From NCBI GenBank assembly GCA_025603075.1, contig MU626310.1:53038-117037 (forward strand): DNA of 64,000 nt, written 5' to 3'. The notes beneath the pieces are model-generated. The model had not been told where the DNA came from. It was given only the letters and a program-made list of their open reading frames with translations, and made no database searches. Position 1 is the stretch's first letter, and the number at the start of each line of letters is the position of its first letter. This document shows, in pieces, positions 46,805 to 59,677 of the stretch. A program made the translations under genes and the position numbers. Origin of the DNA: Neoconidiobolus thromboides FSU 785 (taxonomy: Eukaryota; Entomophthoromycota; Entomophthoromycetes; Entomophthorales; Neoconidiobolaceae).

Positions 46805-48343
46805 TTAAGCTGCTGGTTCAACTTCTTTTGGAACCTCGTTTTCTTTTCCATTTTCTACATTTAAGCCATGTTTAGCTTTAAGTTCTTCAATCTTTTCTTG
46901 AGCTCTCTTTCTCTTTTCGATTGATGCCTTTTCTTGATTAAGTTTGAAGAACTCAATCTTCTTTTGTATAGCAGTTAAAAGATCTGGAACTCCAGTAGAG
47001 GAAGTTGGGATAGGAAGTTTAAGGGATGAAAGGGCGTCCATGATTGATAATGGGATGGTAAATGCAGCAGGTTTTGAGCTGGCTTTTGAGCTAGGCTTCT
47101 TTGAGCTCTTTTTGACTTTGTTTCCCATGAAAAAGACATCATCACGGTCTGACTTCTTAACTAAAGCGGTACCTTGAGGTTGATTGGAAGCATCGACTTG
47201 TCTAGCAGTGCTTACGTTTTGTGGTTCAGCCTTTGGAGATTCAGCTTTACCATTGGTCTCAGATGAGCCTAATATACGGTGGAAATAAGATAATAAAGTT
47301 CCACATTGGGCAATTTCGGTTTCAAAAGCAGGCAACTCTGCAAGAGCAAGTTCTTCTTTAATAAGTTCTTCAATCCTTTCTTTTTCTTCTTGTTGTCTAC
47401 GAGCTTCATTGACCTCTTGGCGTCTTTTAGTTTCTTCTCTCTTCCAATTATAAAATTCATCATTTGCTTTTTTATGATTTCCAATGATTTCGCGACGTTT
47501 TTCATATTGCTCATCAATTTTTTTGCGAATCTCGTCTCTTTTTTCAAAGAGTTTGCTCTTTTTGGTCCATTCTTCATTGTTTGAAAGATTGAGTTCGTCT
47601 AATTTAGCCTTGATTTCATCGTATTCAGCATTAATGGCTTTGGATTTGGCTTCATCAATCCCAGATCTAATAGCATCTAATTTTTGACGATCTTCTTCAA
47701 GAGAATCTTCTATATCCATGATAATATCAAAAGATTTCTTACTTTTTTTAAGTTGGGATATTTCAGACAAGATTTTCTTTTCTTCGATGACCTTCAACTT
47801 CCCACTCTCAACCTTTCTCTCTTGTTTTCTTTAAAAAATATAAGCACCTAATAAAACAACACAGATAAATGACTTACGATATATATTCTTCAAGCTCAGC
47901 CAAGGATCTAAAGCTATTCTTAGATTGTAAAGCTTTTAAGTCACTAATCTAAATAAAAGATTAGTATTTTTTTAAATAAACAATATGTTTCTTACTTTCT
48001 TCTTAATAGAATTTTGCAAAAGGTTAATGTCCTCTTGCTTTGATTGACGAGCTTTCTTTAAGGAAGCTTGTTGGTCTCTAAGATTAGAAAGGTTTTTACG
48101 TAATTCAGTACGAGGATCGTCACTTTTTCCTTTTCCTTTATCGAATGCATTGATTTCTTTACTTACTAACTCCTTTAATAAAGTTTAAATACAATAAAAA
48201 TGGAAAAGTGAAACTATTACCAATTTTTCCTTTATTTTGGCTATTTCTTTATCTGTCTGGTCCAGACTATTTTTATAAGTGGCTTGGTCTGGTTTTTGAG
48301 GTGCTTTAGGGGCTTTAGCCTTAGGAGTTTGAACTGTTGTCAT
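46805..48343 (-). CDS. BFR1: Bfr1-like coiled-coil mRNP / secretory protein
   Basis: About four exons, roughly 450 residues. It starts MTTVQTPKAKAPKAPQKPDQ, a basic Pro/Lys-rich leader, then runs as nearly continuous coiled coil: LRKNLSNLRDQQASLKKARQ; LAELEEYISKQERKVESGKL; KKILSEISQLKKSKKSFDII. A central Lys/Glu coil with KREETKRRQEVNEARRQQEE comes next. A DDVFFMGNKVKKSSKKPSSK linker then leads to a C-terminal helical part (QKKIEFFKLNQEKASIEKRK). YISKxERxVESGxL followed by KKxLxEISxLKKxKK is the Bfr1 signature. Yeast Bfr1 associates with polysomes and ER mRNPs and suppresses brefeldin A sensitivity. No break was seen. Confidence 0.88.
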
Positions 48344-48938
48344 TTTATCGAATTTTAAAGTGAGTGAAGGACTTTTTCTTGGGATAGTTTGGTAATAAAT
48401 AGTTAAATATTTTGTGTGGTCATTTGATTCGCTACTCTTGTAACCAATTAAAGGTTACTAAATTTAGTAGCAAATAAAAAATTAAAGAATTTTAATAAAT
48501 TTGTGAATTTAACCATTTAATGTAATTAGTTGCCACTTGGAGTTTATATTTATTCAATGTTGAATAGTTACTTTTAGACAAATGCTTACGGTTTTAAATA
48601 TTATAATATGTAAGGGTATTGTTAATTAAATCTTGTTTTTTTTACAGGAAAATTCAAAATAACCGTTTTAGTTTTGAACAATTAGGAGTTGGCGTCTTCT
48701 CAGTAAAGTTTTATTTTAAATTAAAGTAAAAATTAACTATATTTTAAATATAACATTCTTGTTTCTGTACAAATATTTACTTCACAAACATATGCTAAAA
48801 TAAAGCAATTAACTATAAAAAGCTTTTAGATGTTATAAACAATAATTGTTTAATTTAAAGTCGCGATGACTTTATCTCAATCGAAACTTCTAGTTAATTT
48901 TCTAAAGTTTTATTTTAGGCTCACATTTATAATACCAA
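48344..48938. other. Intergenic stretch upstream of Bfr1
   Basis: AT-rich, no supported gene. Confidence 0.35.
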
Positions 48939-49029
48939 ATGAGGATGTTTTTTTCGGTTTCATTATCTTTCTATTTTGAGCACTATTTGAGCGGAAAGTT
49001 TAACAAAAATTTTAAAAAATACATCCCCA
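48939..49029 (+). mobile_element. Foldback MITE copy 17, slightly shortened
   Basis: Starts ATGAGGATGTTTTTTTCGGT, has central TTTTGAGCACTATTTGAGCG and ends AATACATCCCCAAAT. The right arm is shorter than in other copies. Confidence 0.72.
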
Positions 49030-49559
49030 AATCATAATTTTCATTTTTCTTCAAACCTATTTTAAATGTTTTCCCCAAAATATATATCATTTTACTGTAT
49101 TAGCGCATTATTTGTTTAAATATAAATATAAGCATAGATTATTAGAAATTATTGGACCACTTTAAAAATATATAGTTTTAAAATCAATATGCTTATGTAA
49201 CGTTTTGTAGTTGTTTATTTCGTACTTTAGAATATAAATATGTTTTCATTTATGTTTTCAGGTTCAAATAAGACAAAATTCAAATTATTACTTTCTATAA
49301 TCAAATTTTCATATAGAACTAGATTTAAAGTATTTTGTTTATAGTTATGATTGTGAATGAGTTCAATTGAATCTCTGTACTTATGATTCAGTTTATTAGA
49401 AAGTTCGAAATTTTTTAAATGTAACCTTCTGATAGCGAATAAAAAGCATTTAGCTTATTAAAGTGTTCCTGTTCTTATAAATTTAAAGACTATAAAAATT
49501 AAAAAATTAGAATTAACACTTCAAAAATGGTTTTTACAAATTTTACAAAACCAGTATAC
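49030..49559. other. Intergenic stretch before the Kelch pseudogenes
   Basis: AT-rich, no supported gene. A TTTTATAAAATTA-type promoter for the dead gene could lie here but cannot be assigned. Confidence 0.35.
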
Positions 49560-50985
49560 TTGGTGACTTTGTTTAAAGGAATCCAGATTTTTCGGTTATA
49601 TTAGAATTAGTTGGAACTGATGGTGAAATTAATAATAATGTATATTATGTCTCTGGTGGAACCCTTCAATCAAACTTTGAAGAGGAAGATCAATAGATCA
49701 CTAAAAAGGATTTGAATAGTGAAATTTATTATTTAAATACCAAAGGAACAATACAGTTAAATGACAGTCAAAATGCAAATTCGGAATTTGCCCCATTTGA
49801 ACATCATCTTCTAAATACTCTGTTTTCTCATAACACTATTAAAATTGAGAATGATTCAGAAAAGCCTTTAATCATAGACGGATTATTGATATCACTTGAG
49901 GATAGCGTAAAGATTTTTAATACCAAGGCTAATACTTGGAAAGCAGGTTGAAATCACAGCCAATTTATCAAAAATTTATACTAAATCAAATGATTCTCAA
50001 CTAAATTATGAGTTTATTAGAGTAAGCTTAACTCAAAATGATTTGAACTTAAATGAGTTAGTTTTATATGGAGGAAAGTACTATCCTACTAAAAGAAATG
50101 GATGTAAACTAAAGTGGTTTTTATTCCAAAGTAATGATTTGTAATATTAGTAATTGTAAATTGAGAATGGTTGGAGGACATGGTGAACATTAGATTAGTG
50201 GTCATAATGCAGTTATACACAATAGTAGTTTAGTGATATTTAGCAGCAAAGATAACCTCTTTCATAAATCTACTAAATTTAATATTGTTCCAAGTTTTAG
50301 CATTAAAGACAAACAGTGGTATGATTAAATAACAGCCGAGGAGTTTCCAGCTATAAGCTATGTACTTGTTTAACATTTAAATCACTAGTGCTACTCAATA
50401 CATAAACGAGATTTAAAACTTTTTTAAACCAATATACTGACAGTTTACTTCACATTTTAAATTTAAATACTTTTATTTATGAAGAGCATTCCGTTTCTAG
50501 ATTAACTAATGCTTGTTTTGATTATTTAGAATATCATGTCAAATATTTATTGTGTAATTTTAGGGCATACTTAGAGTACTGCTCAAAACTTAAATAGCTG
50601 GTTTAAATCATTTAATCTTAATATACAGATTGCCTCCAAAGAAGAAATGTAAGATCCAAAAACAAAAATCAAATATCTGTTATTGTTGGTGATTCAATTC
50701 GTGGGCTTTTAGTGCCTATTTTGTTGATTGTTTTGATACATTATATATATAAGAAATTTGTAAAATATCGTATTATAAAAAAACATCTTTACCTATTTCA
50801 GAGCCAACTAATGATATTGTAGGGATGCTTATTAATAACCAAAGTTTTCATTTGGGCATGATAGCCTTGAATTCAATGATACGAATTAAATCGACGTTAC
50901 TAAAGGCATATATCTTTATGATTATTTTAAAAAATAACATCTCTAGCTCTTCTTTCTCCTTTAGGCTTACCAGTAGACCTTCAAT
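49560..50985 (+). pseudogene. Kelch-type membrane protein pseudogene, copy A
   Basis: Remains of a secreted or membrane beta-propeller protein. Readable islands in shifting frames are VYYVSGGTLQSNFEEED; an intact 79-codon piece (49712-49951) with SLEDSVKIFNTKANTWKAG; QNDLNLNELVLYGGKYYPTK; and a hydrophobic segment followed by KKFVKYRI. A tail EPTNDIVGMLINNQSF comes last. The VYxxGG and W-containing blade motifs indicate Kelch repeats, and the order matches copy B. At least ten stop codons or frame changes separate the islands, so no protein can be made. It is immediately followed by foldback MITE copies 18-20. The boundaries are only as good as the similarity to copy B. Confidence 0.78.
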
Positions 50986-51087
50986 ATATAGGGATGTATT
51001 TTTTATTTAGGAACCTTACTAACAATTTTTCCGCTCAAACAGCACTTAAATGGAAAAAGTAATGAAGTTAAAAAACATCCTCATATA
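50986..51087 (-). mobile_element. Foldback MITE copy 18 (cluster of three)
   Basis: Reverse-oriented: TATAGGGATGTATTTTTTAT, then CTTACTAACAATTTTTCCGC, central CAAACAGCACTTAAATGG, ending AAAACATCCTCATAT. Confidence 0.73.
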
Positions 51088-51190
51088 TATATGTGTTTTT
51101 TTGGCTTCATCACTTTTTCTATCTTTTAAGCACTATTTGAGTGGAAAAATTGTTAGCAAAATTCTTGAATATAAAGTATACCTTCATATA
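51088..51190 (+). mobile_element. Foldback MITE copy 19 (cluster of three)
   Basis: Starts ATATGTGTTTTTTTGGCTTC, has a TTTTTCTATC arm, central TTTAAGCACTATTTGAGTGG, then TTGTTAGCAAAATTCTTGAA, with a degraded right end (TATACCTTCATAT). Confidence 0.7.
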
Positions 51191-51224
51191 TTATAATAGT
51201 TTTATTGAAAAAAATAAGTCATAA

Positions 51225-51329
51225 AATGGGAGTGTTTTTTTTGACTTCATTATTTTTTCCATTTTTTAAGCGCTATTTAAGTGGGAAATTTGTTAGTAAA
51301 ATTCTTAAACATAAAAATACATCCCAAAT
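51225..51329 (+). mobile_element. Foldback MITE copy 20 (cluster of three)
   Basis: Starts ATGGGAGTGTTTTTTTTGAC, has a TTTTTCCATT arm, central TTTAAGCGCTATTTAAGTGG and ends AATACATCCCAAAT. Very close to copy 10 in sequence. Confidence 0.75.
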
Positions 51330-51770
51330 ATTAAAAAGTTGAATTTTAACTTCACTGATTTTTTGTCTTATAGCATTTGGACTAAGTTTTAATGTTACTA
51401 TATCTATAGTTACATTTATAAGTGAATTCTCAATGCTCACAATGTAACTATTATTTAAATCATCTGTTAATATCTAAATAAAAATATTTGTAATGCTAAT
51501 TATTTTCAGTTGTAATGTCTCTATATTGGGATTCCTACTTACAGGTGGGGTTGTCCTACCTTTAAGGTTCATAATAAGGCCTTACTGGTGATAATTAATT
51601 ACCAAGTTCTAAATAAAGTAATGCGATATTCATCATAGAATCTTTAGTGCTATATAGATCCAAGAATTATTTTGTTTTTTTAGTAATAAAAATGGTTTTT
51701 AAATCATAAAGTAACAATTGAAAGTATAAAAGCAATATGAAAACAATAATATTAGAATTAACTTTATAAA
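51330..51770. other. Stretch between MITE cluster and Kelch copy B
   Basis: AT-rich. Probably the old promoter region of copy B; nothing else was recognised. Confidence 0.35.
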
Positions 51771-53205
51771 ATGGCCTTTATGAGGTTTATAGAATTAATG
51801 TTCTTATTGATAATGATTTTAAAAGCTTCAAATGGCTCAGATGCATCAGCATTAGTTATAGGTAATGGTGGAAAATTGATGATAGTATCTATGTGTTTGG
51901 TGGATTTTTCATATCAGATCTTAAGGCTGAAAGCAATAAAAGAGAAATTTATGAAGAAGACTTGAATAGTGGGGTTTATAAATTAGATCTCAAAGATGGG
52001 ATAGAGTCAAATGATAATCAAATGATAGTCAAATGATAGTCAAAAAGCAAACTGGGAGTTCGACCTATTTAAAATCATGCGTTAAACACATTGTTTTATC
52101 ATAGTACCATTAGATTCTCTAGTAACTCTGAAATTTTTTTAATGATAGAGGGGATATTTACATCGCTTGAAGAGTTCGTAAAGATATTTGATACTAAAAC
52201 TAAAACCTGGAAAGTAGGTTTTAACGGAAGTCAATTTTTTAAAAATCTAAACTTTACAAAGTCAAGCAATTATACAATAAATTATGGATCTAGTGAAGCA
52301 AGATTAGTCTAGAATGATTTAAATCTAGATGAGTTAGTTATATTTGGTGGACAGTACTATCCCGCTAAAAGATCAAATGGAATCAAAACTGGGTATTGTC
52401 CTGGATTGATAATTTATAATATCAAAAATGATGAATGGAAAACTGTTGGAGAAAAGAGTGGACATTTAATTAGTGGTCACAATTCAGTTGTACATAATGG
52501 GAATTTAATAATATTTGGAAGTATAGATAGGCTCTATGACAGCTATATTGAATTCAATAATATTCCAAGCTTTGATATCAAAAATGAGAAATGGTACAAT
52601 CAAACTACAGTATAAGAATTTCCAAAATAACTTATGGCTCTAGTTTAAAAAAAGTTGATAGCTTGTTTATATACTAGGAGGTGCCAATATTGGAAACAAA
52701 AACGAAGTACAATTTATGGATAGTTCACTCTATGTTTTAAATTTAGATAATCTCAATTGGGAAAAACATTATGTCTCAGGGTTAATTATTTCTCCTTCAG
52801 GTTATTTGGAGTATTATAACGATCATTTGTTGTATAGTTTTGGGTTCCGTAGAGAAGTTTACTCAAAAATGCAAATAATCAATTTAAACAATTATACATT
52901 AGTAAATCAGATACCTTCAGTAGAAGAAATAGAAATTTTAAAGCCAAAAGTCAAGTACCTGTTATTGTTGGTGTCTCAGTTGGTGGTTTCTTAATTGGTG
53001 GATTTATTGAGGTTGTTTTATTATTTATATTATTACAACTTTTGTACAAGAAATCCCAAAGGTATTATATTCTGAAAAAAATACCTTTGGGGATATTCCT
53101 GAGCCAACTCATAATATGGTTTTTGTTGTCAAGGATTCTAATTTTTCACTTAAAAATGATAACACTGAATTTAATACTACGGTAAAAATTGAATCAAAGC
53201 CATAG
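51771..53205 (+). pseudogene. Kelch-type membrane protein pseudogene, copy B
   Basis: A better-preserved paralogue of copy A. The start codon and signal peptide remain (MAFMRFIELMFLLIMILKAS), but the frame shifts near 51890 before DDSIYVFGGFF. Further islands are SLEEFVKIFDTKTKTWKVGF, NDLNLDELVIFGGQYYPAKR, GYCPGLIIYNIKNDEWKTVG, SGHNSVVHNGNLIIFGS, IPSFDIKNEKWYNQT and SSLYVLNLDNLNWEKHY. After another shift comes a transmembrane segment (VIVGVSVGGFLIGGFIEVVL) with a basic stop-transfer LYKKSQRYY and a tail ending VKIESKP. The original protein was therefore a type I membrane protein with a Kelch/galactose-oxidase-like ectodomain. There are at least four lesions: a TAG after EARLV, a TAA after NQTTV and two frame changes. 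Confidence 0.82.
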
Positions 53206-54043
53206 AATATTATATTAGTATTGTTAGTTTTTTTACTGGAATGTTTTCTTCTCACAGCTATTTTTTACTTTTCGAGCTTATTGAACAACTTATTAATGGA
53301 ACAAATGATAAAGAATTATTTACTCCAATTTTTGAAAGTTTATATAATTGAAGTTAACAGATTAAACATTATCATCAATAGTTTATCTTTTATATCATAA
53401 TTGTGAGTAATAGTTTTATAACTTTTAACTATAGTGAATCATTTTAATCTTTCAAATGAATTGTGTAAAGTTTGGTGATTTGTAATAATATCATATTTAT
53501 TTTATGATAGAATTGTTGTTAAATTAGCCTATATTAACACGGATTATTAAAATAAAGTAAATTAGACTAATTTAAAAAGAATGTAATTAAATCAAGTTTA
53601 TTGAGTGTCATATATGTAATAATTTATCAAATTTCTATAATTTTTTATCAATTCTATTAATTCTAAACTATACCTCTTGCATTTCTATTGCGACCTAAAT
53701 AACCTCTCATTTAAGAATAAATTTGCGAAAATCATACCCAACTTTATAGGCCAAGCTCGAAAAACCAGATATGCAAACAATTGACTCTAAAAGCCACTGC
53801 AAATTAAATCGTAGTACAATTGTAGTGACCGTATTTAGTCACTATTAACAAAACAATGCCAACCAAAATTCACACCATGCAACGATCCAAATATAGAATC
53901 CACTTACTTAATCAATAGTTAGTTCTTAATTACCCAATCAGAGCATGTTTTAGTGTTCATTTTTATGGTACACTTTACCTAATGCAGGGGAGTTGCTATA
54001 AAATTAAATTACAAACTCAACAATAATTTTTTTCATATTCAGA
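53206..54043. other. Intergenic stretch after Kelch copy B
   Basis: A 36-40 codon frame near 53240-53350 (MFSSHSYFLLFELIEQLING) ends in a stop and could be the tail of another decayed gene. Nothing else was seen. The proximal part is upstream of the next gene. Confidence 0.4.
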
Positions 54044-54844
54044 ATGGGCTTTATAAAATTAAAGAAATTTTTTGGTAACAAGAATAACAAATTAGATGGC
54101 GATACAACGATAATAGGTCGTTCAAAATCCTTAAGATTAGTAAGGTCTCATCAAACAGAACAAATTATTGAAAACAATACTATTATATACGCCGAACCTT
54201 CACCCAGTAGTGTGCCACCATCTCCAGCAGCACCCAGTTTCAATCAAAAGCTTACTCGAGAGGAACGTGGTAGTTTTGTAAAGGCAGTGAATACAGTTAA
54301 GAAATTGAGTCATAGTAATAGTGAAGCTGCATTCAGTGCTTTTTTCCCAGAAAACGTGTGCCAAAAAAGAGCTATCTTTATGTTGGTTCACTTAAAAAAG
54401 CAAGTATTTTGTCCACTTTTAAACTCTAAAAGCCCGAATTTAATTGCACCTCTATTAGCGACTATCGGAGACCGATTGTTTACTTTGTTTTATATTATTA
54501 AGGTACTTAAGCCAGGAGAAGTTAGGTCAACAGCAATGGCGGAAGCTCAAAATTTAGTCAAAGCTTCCGGGCTAAATCCTCAAATATGTGGAACGAGAGA
54601 AACAGCATTTGCAGTCTACTTTGCTTTACAAACTATAAATAATAGTTTTTTTATGGATGACGAATTAAAAGGAAAAGTGTTAGAAAAAAGTAATGAGTGT
54701 TTAAAAAGTTGTATTGAAAAAGAGTTAAAGTTATCCGAAAGCGAAAAGGAATCTATGTATGTATTTCAACAAGTTATGTCTGGCTTTCATTTTACTACCC
54801 CTAAGCTGTTATTAGACGAGTATTCCGAAAAAGCTCAAAATTAA
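54044..54844 (+). CDS. Unrecognised 266-residue helical protein
   Basis: Intronless ORF with an ATG in good context after an A-rich leader. The first 40 residues are basic (MGFIKLKKFFGNKNNKLDGD, then GRSKSLRLVRSHQTEQ), followed by a Pro/Ser-rich hinge (EPSPSSVPPSPAAPSFN). From about residue 75 to the end it is all-alpha, with HLKKQVFCPLL, PNLIAPLLATIGDRLFTLFY, ETAFAVYFALQTINN and LKSCIEKELKLSESEKES. There is no membrane segment or signal peptide. The basic amphipathic start could contact membranes, but Gly2 lacks the usual Ser/Thr at position 6 for myristoylation. The clean 266-codon frame and less extreme base composition argue that it is real. I do not recognise the family. It converges with SelO. 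Confidence 0.75.
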   Translation: MGFIKLKKFFGNKNNKLDGDTTIIGRSKSLRLVRSHQTEQIIENNTIIYAEPSPSSVPPSPAAPSFNQKLTREERGSFVKAVNTVKKLSHSNSEAAFSAFFPENVCQKRAIFMLVHLKKQVFCPLLNSKSPNLIAPLLATIGDRLFTLFYIIKVLKPGEVRSTAMAEAQNLVKASGLNPQICGTRETAFAVYFALQTINNSFFMDDELKGKVLEKSNECLKSCIEKELKLSESEKESMYVFQQVMSGFHFTTPKLLLDEYSEKAQN

Positions 54845-55117
54845 GTTACTCTTCTAGTTATCCTTCTTTATTTACTAACCTTAAAATTCATTTATATACA
54901 CAATAGTTTTATCTTATGTTCAAAGTATTTTAACTGTTTTAATCATTTTAACTTCTTTTATTCCCTAGGAAGCTGTTTAATATTTAGTAAAAGTTGCTTT
55001 AATCTGATAATTATATTTACAAGTTTTCTATCTTTTAATTTAAAAAATTAAATACAAAAATCATCATAATACATATTATGTAATAATTTAGACTGCTTTT
55101 AATAAAAATAGTAGCAG

Positions 55118-57391
<2,274 letters not shown>

Positions 57392-57934
57392 GCTTTTTTT
57401 ATATTACTCTGTCAAGCTTTTAACTAAAATTATGACATCACATTTCGGCTATAGCAGCCTTTTGGTTATAAAAATTATTTTGTATTAATAATTATTATTG
57501 AGAGCTAAGCTTGCTTATATTATATCTTTTTCTTAGCTGTTAGGCTTTTAAGAATATAATATTATATTAATCATTCATATATATATAGTTTTTACCTATC
57601 AAATATATATTATTAAAGTATTACTTTGTGCTTGATTATCATTAATTTTTATAGGGTAACTTTAACTTTTTAAGAAAATTAATATTGTAATAGTAATCTA
57701 TGAAAGGTGTAAAATAATCAAATATCGTGTATAATTTATTCCAAGTATTTTTTTAAGGTAAGGTAAGGGTATTATAAATTATGGTTTACTATACTAGTTT
57801 TACTAAAACTTTAATTTGTTGATACAACGTAACTTTAAGGGAACAATTAGGAGTTTAAACTAGAGCCAATTATATTTTTAAAAATAATATAAAAAAACCA
57901 AAAAAACCTAAATTGCAATTTTCAATAAAATTAC
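57392..57934. promoter_or_regulatory. Divergent upstream region, SelO / STK16-like kinase
   Basis: 543 bp between divergent starts. It is AT-rich, with a TATATATATA run near 57575-57610 that cannot be assigned to either gene. Confidence 0.35.
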
Positions 57935-59445
57935 ATGGATTTATTTACAAGTTTAGTAAGCGATAGTCTCATATCAGTATTTGGGGGATGTTTGCCTAGT
58001 TCTCTAATTATCAATGTAAACAACAAAAGTTTCCGTGTTTTAAAATTATTAGGCGAAGGGTAATGCTTTTACTATTTAAATTTTAACATATCAGATAAGG
58101 CTACTTTATTATTGATTTACAATAAAGTAACAATAGCTAAAAATACAACTTATAGTGGGTTCAGTACCGTGTATTTAGTAAGGGATATGGAAAGTGGTAA
58201 TTTATATGCAGTCAAAAAGATATTCTGTGCCAAAAGTGATCCAGAAGCTTTTCAGGTAGCTTTTAGAGAAGTAGAAATTAACAAGTTATTTGTACACAAT
58301 AATATTGCTAAAGTTTTGGTAATTACAGGTTCAATTAGTATTTATAATCAGATATTAATTGAATATTTAGGATGTGTGTGTTGACAATCAAGAAGACGGT
58401 AGTAGAATAGTGTATATCTTCTTTGATTATTATCAAGTAAACATACTAGTATTTAAGAGACAAACCTAATTAATAAAACAACGATAGAATGGAAGCTTAC
58501 AAGATCTTATTGAAAATAATACAAAAAATAACACCAATTTAGACGAAAAAAAGATTATAGAATATTTCTTACCAATATGTGATGCAATAAAGCAGATGCA
58601 TAGCTATCAGCTTCCTATTATTCCAAATAGTAACTCACCTCAAGACGAGCTTAATTCCACTATGGACGTCAGTGTGTTGATTCAATCTAGTGAGGAATCT
58701 TCGAACAAAAAAGATACTTTTATACCATATGCTCATAGGGATATCAAGCCTGGGTAAGTTTATAAATATTAGTAATAGGTTTTAGACATAGTAAATGATA
58801 TTTAGAAATATAATGCTAAATAATAAGAACCAACCAATTTTAATGGATTTTGGCTCAGCTGAAAAAGCGCGTATCTCTTGTAAAACAAGACAACAAGCAT
58901 TAGCAGAACAAGTAATTAAAATATTTGCATTTTGACTGTTTTTAATTGTTGATAGGAAAAAGCAGCCAAATATTCCACTATGACATACAGAGCACCAGAA
59001 TTGTTTGATGTCGAAGTAGGTCAACAAATTGATGAAAGCGTTGACATTTGGGTTAGTTTTACTATTTACAATGAAGTCAAAAATACTGATTAAAGGTTTA
59101 TAGTCGTTAGGTTGCTTGTTATATGCACTAGCCTACGGTTATTCGCCCTTTGATTTTAGTGCTACAGAAGCTGGAGGTTCAACAGCTATTGCGGTGATGA
59201 ATGGGAAATACACCATTCCTGCTGGAAACAAGTAAATTTTGATATAACTATTTGCTATAATTTCCAACTCATTTGGTTTAGATATTCTGATGAGTTTGTA
59301 AAATTGATTAGTTATTTATTAAATACGGAGAATAAAAGTCGAGCAAATATCAATGAAGTAATCAGACTAATAACGATATAGCATGTAATTTATTTTGGAT
59401 TTTTAGGTTATTGAAAAGGTTCAAGCTCATCTTTCTAGACTTTAA
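57935..59445 (+). CDS. NAK-family serine/threonine kinase, STK16/Env7-like
   Basis: About nine exons, roughly 360 residues. Exon 1 starts MDLFTSLVSDSLISVFGGCL and reaches the glycine loop GEG, which is completed after splicing to GFSTVYLV. Then come YAVKKIFC (ATP Lys), AFREVEINKLF (C-helix Glu), RGSLQDLIE, PYAHRDIKPGNILL (catalytic loop), ILMDFGSAEKA, the STK16-type RQQALAEQEKAAKYSTMTYR with APELF, DIWSLGCLLYALAYGYSPFD, and GSTAIAVMNGKYTIP. The last short exon gives VIEKVQAHLSRL. The RQQAL...YRAPELF block and the PFD/AIAV block are specific to STK16/Env7. Human STK16 is myristoylated at Gly2, while this protein has Asp2 and a Cys at about residue 19, closer to the palmitoylated Env7. All catalytic residues are present. 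Confidence 0.92.
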
Positions 59446-59677
59446 TATATTATTTAATTTTGTTCATTACTCTCATTTTATATTTCATGTTATTTTATTT
59501 TTTATTTTAGATTTTGATAAAAATTTATTAAATAAATCAGTATATTAAATTTTATTGTAAAAATGAACAATAGTAGTTAAAAGAATACAAAGAAGGTTAA
59601 AGCTATAAAATATCAATAAAGTATTAAACTTCACACTTAATAATTAATAGGAATAACATTGAGTTAGTCGATCCCAC

